17,879 nucleotides of DNA from CAZQFS01 sp964592755 (GCA_964592755.1 CAZQFS010000049.1:1-17879); one strand, 5' to 3'. Positions 1 through 7,421 are shown, numbered from the stretch's first letter. Notes: generated by a model not told the origin, from the letters alone. A program made the numbers and translations.

Positions 1-141
1 ATCAGTGCCGACGTTGCCGTCGAGGAGGGTGGTAACGATCTCTTGGCCCCATACATGTTTTCGGACTTTGTCCGGGCATCAAACCTGACTCTGCGACCGG
101 CATCGGCGTCAGCGTCCGCCGTGCTCCTCCTCAGGGCGTCT

Positions 142-164
142 GCGGGTCTGAACCCGCTCAGACC
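142..164. repeat. Two overlapping, mutually exclusive inverted repeats
   Basis: GCGGGT at 142-147 pairs with ACCCGC at 152-157 around the loop CTGA. GGTCTGA at 145-151 can instead pair with TCAGACC at 158-164, using ACCCGC as its loop. The two stems share bases and cannot form together. No gene is attached, so function is unknown. Confidence 0.45.
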
Positions 165-563
165 GTCGCATTCGCGGCAGAGGGAAGTCCGATACCGCTG
201 GTCTTGTCAGCGGTCTTAAATGAATCGCCTGCCGGAGGCTCACCGCAGCGGTTCGTCGAACTCTGTCGCAGGCGACCTGAACAGCCGCTGCTGACGCGCT
301 GTTGCGGGCTCTCTGACGAGCCATGATGGAAGGTGAAGGTTCGAGCCTGGGACAAGCGGGCAGAAGGTCACTGGCGAGGTTGCCTGACCAGACCAAGGGT
401 GAGACCGCGAGCCAGAGCAGGATGAGAGGAGCCTTCCCGACATCCTGGGTGAGCACTTCACACAGAGTCTGGGTAACAGTCCCCGCAGCGGGGTCTCGAA
501 TTCCGCGTTTCGTGCGCAACCTCTTGCAACAGAGAGACATACGCCGAAGAACGAGGTCAGCTT

Positions 564-587
564 CGTGTATCCTGTATTGGATACACG
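564..587. repeat. 9-bp perfect inverted repeat
   Basis: CGTGTATCC at 564-572 is the exact reverse complement of GGATACACG at 579-587, with a 6-nt loop TGTATT. It is AT-richer than its surroundings. No T-run follows on either strand, so it is not a standard Rho-independent terminator. It lies about 170 bp upstream of the promoter at 737-765; a protein-binding site or part of an unrecognised RNA is possible. Confidence 0.5.
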
Positions 588-736
588 CCCGTCATCAACC
601 GTGTCTGACTGCTCGGTGTTCGTGTCGAGGGACTCAGTGGGTCCTGTAGCGGCGAAAGCACGCAGGACGGCTGCGCAGGAGCGGTTGCGGGTCGCAGTGT
701 GGTTCTAGGCAGACTCCTGACAAGGGGCACTTCTCG

Positions 737-765
737 TTGACCGGCAGCGTTTTCCACGGTATAAT
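737..765 (+). promoter_or_regulatory. Sigma70-type promoter for the GIY-YIG-like gene
   Basis: TTGACC at 737-742 and a perfect TATAAT at 760-765 are separated by 17 bp, the optimal spacing. The expected transcript start is near 772, giving a leader of about 93 nt before the ATG at 865. Confidence 0.8.
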
Positions 766-822
766 ATTACCGGAGCGAGACAGTGAATTGCACGGGTTAC
801 TCTGAGAAGCACGCAGAAGCAC

Positions 823-855
823 CGACGAAACCGGTGGGTTTCGTCGTTCGTTTTT
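823..855 (+). promoter_or_regulatory. Leader hairpin with T-run, possible attenuator or operator
   Basis: CGACGAAACC (823-832) and GGTTTCGTCG (837-846) form a perfect 10-bp stem with loop GGTG. They are followed by TTCG and five T (851-855), then at once by the Shine-Dalgarno GGAGG (856-860). A terminator-like element between promoter and coding region suggests transcription attenuation. The dyad could equally be an operator. The leader just upstream also holds a direct repeat, AGAAGCAC at 805-812 and 815-822. Confidence 0.6.
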
Positions 856-864
856 GGAGGTAAC

Positions 865-1182
865 ATGCACGGCCCTTATCTCCTTCGTCCTCTGCAGGTC
901 GATATCTCGGTTCCGACTAAGGTCGGCGGCGTCTACTGCCTGGCCAGGGCCGGCCGGCAGGTCGTCTACGTCGGCCGCGCCGAGCACGACCTGCGCGACC
1001 GAATCAAGTCCCATTGGCCGGATTACCAGATGTTCTGGTACGAGCCGGCCTTGACGGCACGAGACGCATTCATGAACCACTGCTACGCCTATCACAAGCA
1101 TGCCGCAAACGGCCTTGCACAAGAAGACCACCCCTCAGCTCCGACCAATATGGATGCAAGATGCCCGGTCTGTGGCAAGTGA
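865..1182 (+). CDS. Small GIY-YIG-superfamily protein with C-terminal CxxC
   Basis: This 105-residue protein resembles the compact GIY-YIG nuclease fold. GVY at residues 22-24 and VYVGR at 34-38 match the two conserved strands, and LRDRIKSH (43-50) carries the usual helix arginine. In active family members a metal-binding Glu lies in the following helix (typically A...LE..LI). Here the helix after TARDAFM reads NHCYAYHKH and the Glu position seems to be His or Asn, so catalysis is doubtful. The C-terminus has CPVCG (100-104), half a zinc site, perhaps shared in a dimer. The ATG at 865 is set by GGAGG at 856-860. It is monocistronic, with its own promoter and a hairpin after the stop. Related standalone proteins act in repair or mobile elements; the role here is unknown. 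Confidence 0.7.
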   Translation: MHGPYLLRPLQVDISVPTKVGGVYCLARAGRQVVYVGRAEHDLRDRIKSHWPDYQMFWYEPALTARDAFMNHCYAYHKHAANGLAQEDHPSAPTNMDARCPVCGK

Positions 1183-1218
1183 GGCGCATGTAGAACCAAC
1201 ACCCCCTGCAGCGTCCAA

Positions 1219-1244
1219 CCGGGGCAGCCCTGCCGCTGCCCCGG
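1219..1244. terminator. Bidirectional terminator-like hairpin
   Basis: CCGGGGCAG (1219-1227) pairs perfectly with CTGCCCCGG (1236-1244) around an 8-nt loop. It lies in the 64-bp gap between the convergent GIY-YIG-like gene (ends 1182) and the metalloprotease gene (stop at 1247), where a two-way terminator is expected. T-runs on either side are weak, so efficiency is uncertain. Confidence 0.55.
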
Positions 1245-1246
1245 CG

Positions 1247-4015
1247 TTATTCCAGAGCGGACCAGCGCTCGCGCCGACTGCGGCCGAGCAGGTTCTCGAC
1301 CAGACCGCTGTTCAGAGCCAGATAGCTCTGATACGACCAGCGAGGGTTCAGCCCGATTGCGATACCCGAGGTGAAGCTGGCTGGTACGAAGTGACCCAGC
1401 AGGAGGTCAATGCGAAGCTCCGCGCCGACCCCAATCCGTGCGCGCCTCAAGTCAACGCCGCGCGGTCGGTACCGGGTACAGACCATCCCGCAATCGGCGA
1501 ACGCTGCCGCGTTCAGGTTGCGTAGAAAGACCGGGCCGGTCCCAACCCCCCGCTCGACCCAGGCCAGCGGCGTTCGGAACTGCAGCCCGGAAGCTACGGC
1601 GACCAGACCGGCCGTGTCCAGCGTGTAGCCGCGGACCGCCAGCAGACCGGACCTGCTCGCCAGAATCACGCTCGAGCGAGCCGAGCTGTCGCCATATCCG
1701 AACCCGGCTGCGAGTCGGCCGCGCAGACTCCAGGACCCAGGCGGCCGGCCGATATACTCGGTCCAGTAACCGATAACCCGTACCCGGTCGTGCCAAGACC
1801 CAAGACCCCTTTTTCGGCCGTCTGCGCTCAGGCCGCAGATTCTTCCCTCGGTCGGAGCGACATTGAACCGATACGTGTGGGCGTTGGAAAACAGCCAGCC
1901 CAGTTCGAACCAGCCACGGAGGGTCGAATCTCTGGCTGCGTGTACCGCCACATCGAGCCACGACCCGCTCGTGGTTTGCCGGAACTCAAAGCCAGCGCCG
2001 AGCTGACCGGTCTGAGCCTGCGGGTCAAGGTCAAACGCAAGACTGAGTGCCGGCCGATAACGTCGCAACTCGTATTTCACTGCGAAGAATGGCCGCCAGT
2101 CCTTCTGTCGGGCGCCGGTGGCGAGCCAGTAGCGGTGGAACTGAAGCGCGTCCCAGCCAAGCGTGAAGCCACCCAGTTCCCAGTGCTCGTCGCGGCGCTG
2201 CGCCCAGGGCAGCCAGAACCTGGGCCAGATACTGGGAAACGGGTTATAGTAGTAGAGCTGGCTGCTTACCGGGCTCGTCTCAGGCCAGGGCTCGGGAAGC
2301 GTGTCAACAAACGGTTCAGCCTCCTGCCATTGTCGGATGTCAAGCGGCATCACGCTCACGTCATACCCGTCGGCTGAGTAAGTCGTGAGTGCGATGCGGC
2401 GATTGTCCGGCGAGACCGCGGGCGTGAACGCGCCATAGGGCACGTTGCTGCATCGCAGGGTCTTGCCGGTCGCCACATGGTACGCGTAGAGATTGAACAC
2501 GCCGGAACGGTCGGAAACGAAGAAGAGGTACCTCCCCGTACGCGACCAGCAGGGGTGAAGGTCGACGGCGCGGTCGTCGGTCACCGGTACGGTCCAGCCG
2601 GTCAGGCGGTCAACCAGCTCGATGTCCGTCGCGCCGCCCGGACGGCTCACCCCGACTGCAATCCACCTGCCGCTCGGGGAGAAACGCGGGCCGTGAAAAG
2701 ACGTCCGGTCGATAGGCTCAGTCAGGACCGAGCTCGCCCCGCTGGTCAAGTCCAAGATGCGCAGCGAGCTGCGGCCGTCGTGACTGGCCACATAGACGAG
2801 CAGAGTCGTATCCGGGGCGAAATCAGGATCCTTGGCCCGCTCGCCCCTGGTCAGCCGCCGCACCGTACCATGCCTCAGATTGAGCGCGAACAGGTCTGAA
2901 GCCTCCCGGTAGTTACCCACAAGGTCGGTGCGCGAGAACGCCAGTTCCCGGCCGTCTGGTGACAGTGTCAGATTCCCCCTGACTCGCCCGCGCATCAGCG
3001 CGCGCGTGCTCTTGTCAGTCGTATCGAACGCCTTGATAGCGGGATACTCCAGGCCGGTGCCTGAGACATAGTAGACCTCAGCGCCCGAGCGCGACCAAAG
3101 CGGCCATGACGTCCAGCCACCCTCCCGGGTGAATCGCTCAGGCCGGGTGGTGTCGCCCAGCCCCAAGCGTGCTGTCGCGGCACGTCGGACCAAATCCTGG
3201 CCGGTCAGCTTCCACAGCCGGTGGCCGCTCATGCCCATGACTCGACGGGCGTGCCAGTTCTCGCAGTATGGCAGTCCGGCCGAGCGACTCCGGTTGTACT
3301 CCTCCCAGACATCGGGGCCGGCCGTGCCGGCGGCGTACTGATACAGCCAGGCGCCGTACAGATACGGCGCGTTGCCCCCGGGATAACGCTGCAGCTCGTA
3401 ACCACCGCAGCGGTCTACGGGCAGAAGCCGATGCGCATCAGCCGCGGCACGCGCCATCATGTCGTACTCGGTGCTGCGCAGTCGGCCGCCGCTGCTGAAC
3501 CGCGTCTCGTTGTATATCGCGTAGCCCTCATGCAGCCAGGCCGGAGCCAGCGCGTTCGGCAGCACCACGCGGCCGAACACGGCCCGCAGGGCCGCGGCTA
3601 TCCCATGAACCTGGTCCATCTGCACGATGTGCGAGTACTCGTGCAGCACCAGGCTACGCAGCCAGTCGTCATCACGGCTGCGACTGGCGCCCGGCGGCGA
3701 AGGGATGACGACGATGGTGTTGTCGGGAAACGGCACGGCCCAGCCGTTCATCTCGTCGTACGAATCTACGACGACGACCTGCACGCGTGTCCGGGGCGCC
3801 CAACCGGTGACCGGAGTAATGATTGAGTAAACATATTCACAGATGTCTGCCAGTTCCTGAGCCAGCCTGGCTCGCTCCTCGTTCAGTCGGTCCGAGCAGG
3901 AGAAGTGAACCGCAAAGTGCTCAGTCTCCAGCGTGTACCAGGAAAGCCGCGGGTCATGCTCAAGCGCACCCGGTACCTGTCCGAGCAGCAGACAGATAAT
4001 CAGCACAGGACTCAC
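1247..4015 (-). CDS. Secreted HExxH metalloprotease / TolB-type propeller / outer-membrane barrel fusion
   Basis: This 922-residue protein is likely exported and anchored in the outer membrane. Residues 1-17 are a hydrophobic signal segment (MSPVLIICLLLGQVPGA). Residues 25-285 resemble peptidase MA-like gluzincins: HEYSH at 125-129 is the HExxH zinc motif, and WLHEGYAIYNE (160-170) supplies the probable third ligand Glu163. Residues ~295-560 contain repeated WSRSG, LSPDGRELAF, FSPSGRWIAV and VSPDNRRIAL units, typical of PD40/TolB propeller blades. Residues ~600-922 are rich in alternating aromatic and polar strands with repeated glycines, as in surface-antigen (BamA/Omp85-like) barrels. The GTG start at 4015 is chosen because the signal peptide begins there; no good Shine-Dalgarno is seen. 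No own promoter is clear; 112 bp separate it from the GDT1 gene, so it may be the last gene of the fabD unit. The substrate is unknown. Confidence 0.8.
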   Translation of the reverse strand: MSPVLIICLLLGQVPGALEHDPRLSWYTLETEHFAVHFSCSDRLNEERARLAQELADICEYVYSIITPVTGWAPRTRVQVVVVDSYDEMNGWAVPFPDNTIVVIPSPPGASRSRDDDWLRSLVLHEYSHIVQMDQVHGIAAALRAVFGRVVLPNALAPAWLHEGYAIYNETRFSSGGRLRSTEYDMMARAAADAHRLLPVDRCGGYELQRYPGGNAPYLYGAWLYQYAAGTAGPDVWEEYNRSRSAGLPYCENWHARRVMGMSGHRLWKLTGQDLVRRAATARLGLGDTTRPERFTREGGWTSWPLWSRSGAEVYYVSGTGLEYPAIKAFDTTDKSTRALMRGRVRGNLTLSPDGRELAFSRTDLVGNYREASDLFALNLRHGTVRRLTRGERAKDPDFAPDTTLLVYVASHDGRSSLRILDLTSGASSVLTEPIDRTSFHGPRFSPSGRWIAVGVSRPGGATDIELVDRLTGWTVPVTDDRAVDLHPCWSRTGRYLFFVSDRSGVFNLYAYHVATGKTLRCSNVPYGAFTPAVSPDNRRIALTTYSADGYDVSVMPLDIRQWQEAEPFVDTLPEPWPETSPVSSQLYYYNPFPSIWPRFWLPWAQRRDEHWELGGFTLGWDALQFHRYWLATGARQKDWRPFFAVKYELRRYRPALSLAFDLDPQAQTGQLGAGFEFRQTTSGSWLDVAVHAARDSTLRGWFELGWLFSNAHTYRFNVAPTEGRICGLSADGRKRGLGSWHDRVRVIGYWTEYIGRPPGSWSLRGRLAAGFGYGDSSARSSVILASRSGLLAVRGYTLDTAGLVAVASGLQFRTPLAWVERGVGTGPVFLRNLNAAAFADCGMVCTRYRPRGVDLRRARIGVGAELRIDLLLGHFVPASFTSGIAIGLNPRWSYQSYLALNSGLVENLLGRSRRERWSALE

Positions 4016-4052
4016 GCCGCAACCATCGCGATGCGCCCGGCAGGCACGTTAT

Positions 4053-4092
4053 CCGGTGACCCGGTAACCCAGTGACCTGGTGGTCCGGTAAC
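4053..4092. repeat. Degenerate 8-bp tandem repeat, five units
   Basis: Five consecutive octamers fill this intergenic stretch: CCGGTGAC, CCGGTAAC, CCAGTGAC, CTGGTGGT, CCGGTAAC. Units 2 and 5 are identical and the others differ at one to three positions. The array lies between the GDT1 homologue and the metalloprotease gene, 38 bp upstream of the latter's start. It could be a multi-site operator, a slippage-prone tract, or a remnant of a dispersed repeat. Confidence 0.6.
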
Positions 4093-4127
4093 GCACAACC
4101 CGAGCACCTGCGGCCGCGCCGCGTAAC

Positions 4128-4409
4128 TCATCCGGTACGCAGGTTACGTATCACCAGCAGCACGCCAAGTACAATGAAGAGCAGCCCGGCCCCAAAGTGA
4201 AGCCAGCGAACCGGCACGACCCGGGCAAGAGAACTGCCCAGCAGAACTGCGAGGAACGAACTCAGTACCAGCGCGAGGGCGCTGCCGACAAAGACCGGCA
4301 GGAACGTATCCCGACCGCAGGCGAAGCAGAGCGTGGCCAACTGGGTCTTGTCCCCAAGCTCGGCAGCGAATACCGAGCCGAAGGTGATGAACAGCAGTTT
4401 CCAGTTCAT
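4128..4409 (-). CDS. Half-size GDT1/TMEM165 (UPF0016) family cation transporter
   Basis: This 93-residue membrane protein belongs to the UPF0016/GDT1 family, which moves Mn2+ or Ca2+ across membranes. The signature E-x-G-D-K-[ST] is present as ELGDKT at residues 17-22, within the first helix. Two further hydrophobic helices follow, roughly 36-62 and 70-88. Full-length family members carry two such units and two motifs; this protein has one, so it presumably works as a dimer or with another half-size partner, as known for some bacterial members. Its ATG (4407-4409) overlaps the TGA of fabD (4406-4408) as ATGA, indicating translational coupling. Pairing with fabD has no obvious metabolic reason. 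Confidence 0.85.
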   Translation of the reverse strand: MNWKLLFITFGSVFAAELGDKTQLATLCFACGRDTFLPVFVGSALALVLSSFLAVLLGSSLARVVPVRWLHFGAGLLFIVLGVLLVIRNLRTG

Positions 4410-5335
4410 CCTTGCTCCTGCGTTGAGACGAACGCAGCCATGTCCGCGACCTTGCCGGCCGGCAAGACCACCAGGCTCCGGTCAATTCGGCGGGCCAGAC
4501 CGGCAAGGACCTGCCCTGGCCCGACCTCGAAGAACCTGAGGCAGCCTGCGGCCCGTGCAGTATTCATGGTCTCGACCCATCGCACCGGGCTGGTGAGCTG
4601 CCGGGCCAGACAAGACCGAACCGCAGCGCCGGTGTGGACAAGCTGACCGGTTACGTTAGCAATCACCGGGAACGCAGGGTCGCGGAAGTCGAACTGCATG
4701 ATGAAATCCGCGAACTCTCGAGCCGACTCGTTCAGCAAGGGAGAATGGAACGCGCCGGAAACCGGCAGCATGACCGTCTTCAGTGCACCGCGTGCCCGGG
4801 CCAGTTCGAGTGCGGCCCTGACCGCCTCAACCTCGCCCGAGATGACCGTCTGCCTCGGTTCGTTGTAGTTGGCCGGTACCACCGTGCCCGGAGTTTCGCG
4901 GCAGACTGCCTCGACAGCCGCCGCATCAAGCCCAAGAACTGCCGCCATCGTGCCCGGCTGTCTTTCCCCTTCGGAGTACATCAACTCGGCCCTGCACCTG
5001 ACCAGCCTAAGCACCGACTCCAAGTCGAGCACGCCCGCCGCGTAGAGGGCTGAGTACTCACCCAGGCTGTGCCCCGCGGTCAAAGCCGGCTTCATCTCAG
5101 GCAATACCGCAAGAGCCGCCAACGAGTGAACCAGAATCGCAGGCTGGGTGAAGCGAGTCAGGCGCAGCTCCTCTTCCGGCCCCTCGAATGACAAGCGCCT
5201 TACCGGCAGCTCGAGCACTTCCTCGGCCCGGTCATAGACCTGCCGCGCTGCCGGATACCGTTCATACAAATCCGCCCCCATGCCCTTGAACTGCGCACCC
5301 TGTCCGGGAAACAGCAGACCGATGTTCTCACTCAT
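4406..5335 (-). CDS. fabD: Malonyl-CoA:ACP transacylase FabD
   Basis: FabD transfers malonyl groups from malonyl-CoA to acyl carrier protein, supplying the extender for type II fatty-acid synthesis in the cytoplasm. The 309-residue length is normal. FPGQGAQ lies at 9-15; the nucleophile is Ser90 in GHSLGE (88-93), preceded by the TQPAI motif (63-67). Arg115 is placed to bind the malonyl carboxylate. His197 in AFHSPLL (195-201) completes the catalytic pair, and VGPGQVL is near the C-terminus. The ATG at 5335 is preferred over an in-frame start 13 codons upstream because AAGGAGT lies 6 bases before it. A promoter is at 5411-5438. No other fab genes are in the window. The stop overlaps the GDT1 start. 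Confidence 0.95.
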   Translation of the reverse strand: MSENIGLLFPGQGAQFKGMGADLYERYPAARQVYDRAEEVLELPVRRLSFEGPEEELRLTRFTQPAILVHSLAALAVLPEMKPALTAGHSLGEYSALYAAGVLDLESVLRLVRCRAELMYSEGERQPGTMAAVLGLDAAAVEAVCRETPGTVVPANYNEPRQTVISGEVEAVRAALELARARGALKTVMLPVSGAFHSPLLNESAREFADFIMQFDFRDPAFPVIANVTGQLVHTGAAVRSCLARQLTSPVRWVETMNTARAAGCLRFFEVGPGQVLAGLARRIDRSLVVLPAGKVADMAAFVSTQEQG

Positions 5336-5410
5336 GTTTGACTCCTTGTGTTTTGCTGCCAGCCGCAGCCGCACAACGAACGCAGACCTGAAACGCCGCA
5401 GCCGCGCCTC

Positions 5411-5438
5411 AGTCTACGTGAATCGTCGACAGGGGCAA
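5411..5438 (-). promoter_or_regulatory. Likely sigma70-type promoter for fabD
   Basis: On the minus strand TTGCCC (5438-5433) and TAGACT (5416-5411) are separated by 16 bp. The match is weaker than the other promoters here, but spacing and position (about 70 nt of leader before the fabD ATG) fit. The -35 box starts just after the stop of the OmpA-family gene. Confidence 0.5.
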
Positions 5439-5459
5439 GCGAGACGCGAAGCCCGGCTG

Positions 5460-7178
5460 TCATTCAAGGACTACGAACTCGACGCGCCGGTTGAGCGTGC
5501 GGCCTTCCTCAGTCTCGTTAGGCGCGGTCGGCCTGCTCTCACCGTATCCCCTGACAACAAGCCGGCCGGACGCGATTCCGAGCTTCTGCGCTAAGTAGTC
5601 CGCGACCGCGCGGGCTCGATTCTCAGACAGCGTCACGTTGTAGTCTTCGGACTCGGTGCTATCTGTGTGACCCTGGATTTCCACTCTGATTTCCGGGTTC
5701 TCGGTCATGATACGGGCAGCCTGGGCCAGGGCTTCGTGCGACTCGGGTCTCAGGGACCACTTGTCCACGTCGAAGAGAACCTTCATGGTGATTGCCATGC
5801 CCTTGCGCACAAGCTGGATTCGGGTGCGTGCGGTCAAACCGGGCTCAACGCTGACCACGGCGGTGGCCGTCAGGTAGCCTGGACTCGAGGCGCTCAGCAT
5901 GTACTCGCCCGGCATGACGCCGGAGAACCCGAACGAGCCGTCGCTGCCGGTCTGGAACGGTCTATGATTCGTGCCGACGCGCTCAACGCTGGACTTGAGC
6001 GGCGAACCGGTCTTCGCGTCGACGACCGTGCCGGAAATCATGCCCGCCTGGACGACCGGCTCAAGGCGGAGGTCAACCGGCGTGGTCTTGCCCGCTTTGA
6101 CCGGCAGACTCAGCGACTTGGTTGCGTATCCTCGGGCGCTCGCTTCAACCAGAACCTCACCAGGTTCAATGCCCGCGAGGCTGAACAGACCCTCGCGCGC
6201 GTCGGTCCGCTGAGCGGGAAGACCGGGGCGTTGTGGGAAGTTGATGAACGCGGCGACCGGTGCGCCGGTCCGCTGGTCGCTGACTCGGCCCGCGATCCTG
6301 CCGGTGGTCGGCATCACCGGCTTGTAGACTGTGCCGGTCAGGCTGACGCCGGCGCACAGCTCGAAGGCCGGGGTTGCCCGGTTCAGACCCAGGGACGCGT
6401 TGAGGTCGAAGGTCACGGGCCGCAGGTGATTGAGCTTGATGCCGGGCGTCAGGTAGACCCGGTCACCGGCCCAGTAGTATGCGCTGTCGGTCTTCCAAAG
6501 CTCCCAGACCAGCTCGGCAAACAGGTCAAAGTCGCCCATCGGATACTCACCGGCCGCGGCCAAACTCGTAGTCTGCTTCCCCAGTTGGCCGATGTTGACC
6601 GTTGCGGTCAGGACGTTGGGGAGGAGCTCCGGGAAGCGATAGGTGCCCAGGGCACTCAGAACCAACCCGTCAACAGCGCCCAGGCCGAACTTGCCCCAGC
6701 GCCAGTACTCCGGGACATAACCAGAGCCGTAGCCGACGAGCGCGCCGAGCGTGGCAGCATCAGTCAGGGGCAGTGAGAGCTTGATACCGGGCACGGCGTT
6801 GTGCCAGTCCCACCAGTTCTCGTAACCCATGAGCCAGGCGTTCGCAACCGTGCCCGAGTCGGGGTGACGGCTGGAATACTCCCGAATCCCGCCGTGCCAG
6901 AAGAACAGCTCGAAGTACCGCGAAGGTGAGAAACCGACGGCACCAATCGCGTCGTTGGTGTAGACGGTCATGTCCCTGCGGTATCCCCGGCGCAGCGGCT
7001 CATCGGCGTTGGCAAAGGCAGTCGAGTGGTACAGGTAGCGTATCGCGGCCGTTCCCTGCCAGGCGCCTTCGGCACGGGCATCTTGCACACGCCACAGACC
7101 ACGGGTGCCCCAGACGCTCGGAGAGGCGGCGGCGATTGCGGCCAGCAGACAGACAGACATAGTAGCTAGGAACTTCAC
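5460..7178 (-). CDS. OmpA-family outer-membrane protein with two carboxypeptidase-regulatory-like domains
   Basis: This 572-residue protein probably links the outer membrane to peptidoglycan. Residues 1-19 are a signal peptide ending AAIAAAS. Residues ~30-285 are rich in aromatic and glycine residues with barrel-like strand alternation (RYFELFFW, PGIKLSLPL, TPGIKLNHL). Two Ig-like carboxypeptidase-regulatory-like domains follow, at ~292-372 (GRIAGRVSDQRTGAPV...) and ~379-457 (GMISGTVVDAKTGSPL...). The OmpA domain occupies ~465-572: GHTDS (503-507), LSENRARAV (517-525) and NRRVEF (563-568). Asp506 and Arg521 have the 15-residue spacing of the diaminopimelate-binding pair in E. coli OmpA. The GTG at 7178 is chosen because AAGGAG lies 6 bases upstream and the signal peptide begins there. 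It has its own promoter at 7229-7256. Confidence 0.9.
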   Translation of the reverse strand: MKFLATMSVCLLAAIAAASPSVWGTRGLWRVQDARAEGAWQGTAAIRYLYHSTAFANADEPLRRGYRRDMTVYTNDAIGAVGFSPSRYFELFFWHGGIREYSSRHPDSGTVANAWLMGYENWWDWHNAVPGIKLSLPLTDAATLGALVGYGSGYVPEYWRWGKFGLGAVDGLVLSALGTYRFPELLPNVLTATVNIGQLGKQTTSLAAAGEYPMGDFDLFAELVWELWKTDSAYYWAGDRVYLTPGIKLNHLRPVTFDLNASLGLNRATPAFELCAGVSLTGTVYKPVMPTTGRIAGRVSDQRTGAPVAAFINFPQRPGLPAQRTDAREGLFSLAGIEPGEVLVEASARGYATKSLSLPVKAGKTTPVDLRLEPVVQAGMISGTVVDAKTGSPLKSSVERVGTNHRPFQTGSDGSFGFSGVMPGEYMLSASSPGYLTATAVVSVEPGLTARTRIQLVRKGMAITMKVLFDVDKWSLRPESHEALAQAARIMTENPEIRVEIQGHTDSTESEDYNVTLSENRARAVADYLAQKLGIASGRLVVRGYGESRPTAPNETEEGRTLNRRVEFVVLE

Positions 7179-7228
7179 TTATGCTCCTTGGTCCGGCTTG
7201 GCGTTGCCGGGTGAATTGTGCGGCGTCA

Positions 7229-7256
7229 AGCATACGTGAGCCAGGACGCGTGTCAA
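7229..7256 (-). promoter_or_regulatory. Sigma70-type promoter for the OmpA-family gene
   Basis: On the minus strand a perfect TTGACA (7256-7251) and TATGCT (7234-7229) are 16 bp apart. The expected start near 7222 gives a leader of about 44 nt before the GTG. The same boxes and spacing recur at 9261-9288. Confidence 0.75.
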
Positions 7257-7288
7257 GGCTTGGATGGCAGACCCCGGAGCAGAACGAC

Positions 7289-7304
7289 GGAGCCGAACGG
7301 CTCC
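7289..7304. repeat. Short inverted repeat in the divergent intergenic region
   Basis: GGAGCC (7289-7294) and GGCTCC (7299-7304) form a 6-bp stem with loop GAAC. It lies between two divergent promoters (7229-7256 minus, 7394-7421 plus). Nothing else is recognisable between 7257 and 7393. It may be a shared regulator site or chance. Confidence 0.3.
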
Positions 7305-7393
7305 ACGAGCTCCTGCCCGGCGTGCGGCTGTGGTCGTCGGCACAGGTACAGGGACCGTTCAACCTGGACTGGCCGTCGACGCGACCCCGTCGC

Positions 7394-7421
7394 TTGACAA
7401 GGGGCGGAAATGCTGTAGATT
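7394..7421 (+). promoter_or_regulatory. Sigma70-type promoter for the zinc-ribbon pair
   Basis: A perfect TTGACA (7394-7399) and TAGATT (7416-7421) are 16 bp apart. The expected start near 7428 leaves a leader of about 77 nt before the ATG at 7505. Confidence 0.7.

Larger units (their letters stand above)
1..736. other. Region without a supportable gene
   Basis: I see no convincing gene here. Open frames on both strands are short, have no ribosome-binding site, and give low-complexity Arg/Ser/Pro-rich translations unlike any family I know. Plus-strand frame 1 is open from the window edge to a TAA at 217-219 and begins with a sequence that could be the tail of a real protein (ISADVAVEEGGNDLLAPY), but it soon turns Ala/Ser/Arg-rich, so I do not call it. 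Structure that is visible: overlapping inverted repeats at 142-164, a compact GC palindrome at 481-493 and a 9-bp perfect hairpin at 564-587. The stretch could be decayed coding DNA or an unrecognised structured RNA; I cannot choose between them. Confidence 0.5.

Noticed and set aside
62..74. CGGAC-TTT-GTCCG hairpin as a terminator of an upstream gene
   Set aside because: The stem is only 5 bp with a 3-nt loop and no following T-run; it is likely chance in GC-rich DNA.
176..196. GGCAGAGGGAAGTCCGATA resembles the conserved start region of bacterial RNase P RNA
   Set aside because: The core is not an exact match, and the other conserved RNase P segments (the GGTAAGAGC-type region and the closing ACAGAA-type end) are not found downstream.
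338..355. GGTTCGAGCC resembles a tRNA T-arm
   Set aside because: The flanking bases do not pair as a T-stem, and no acceptor, D or anticodon arms can be drawn around it.
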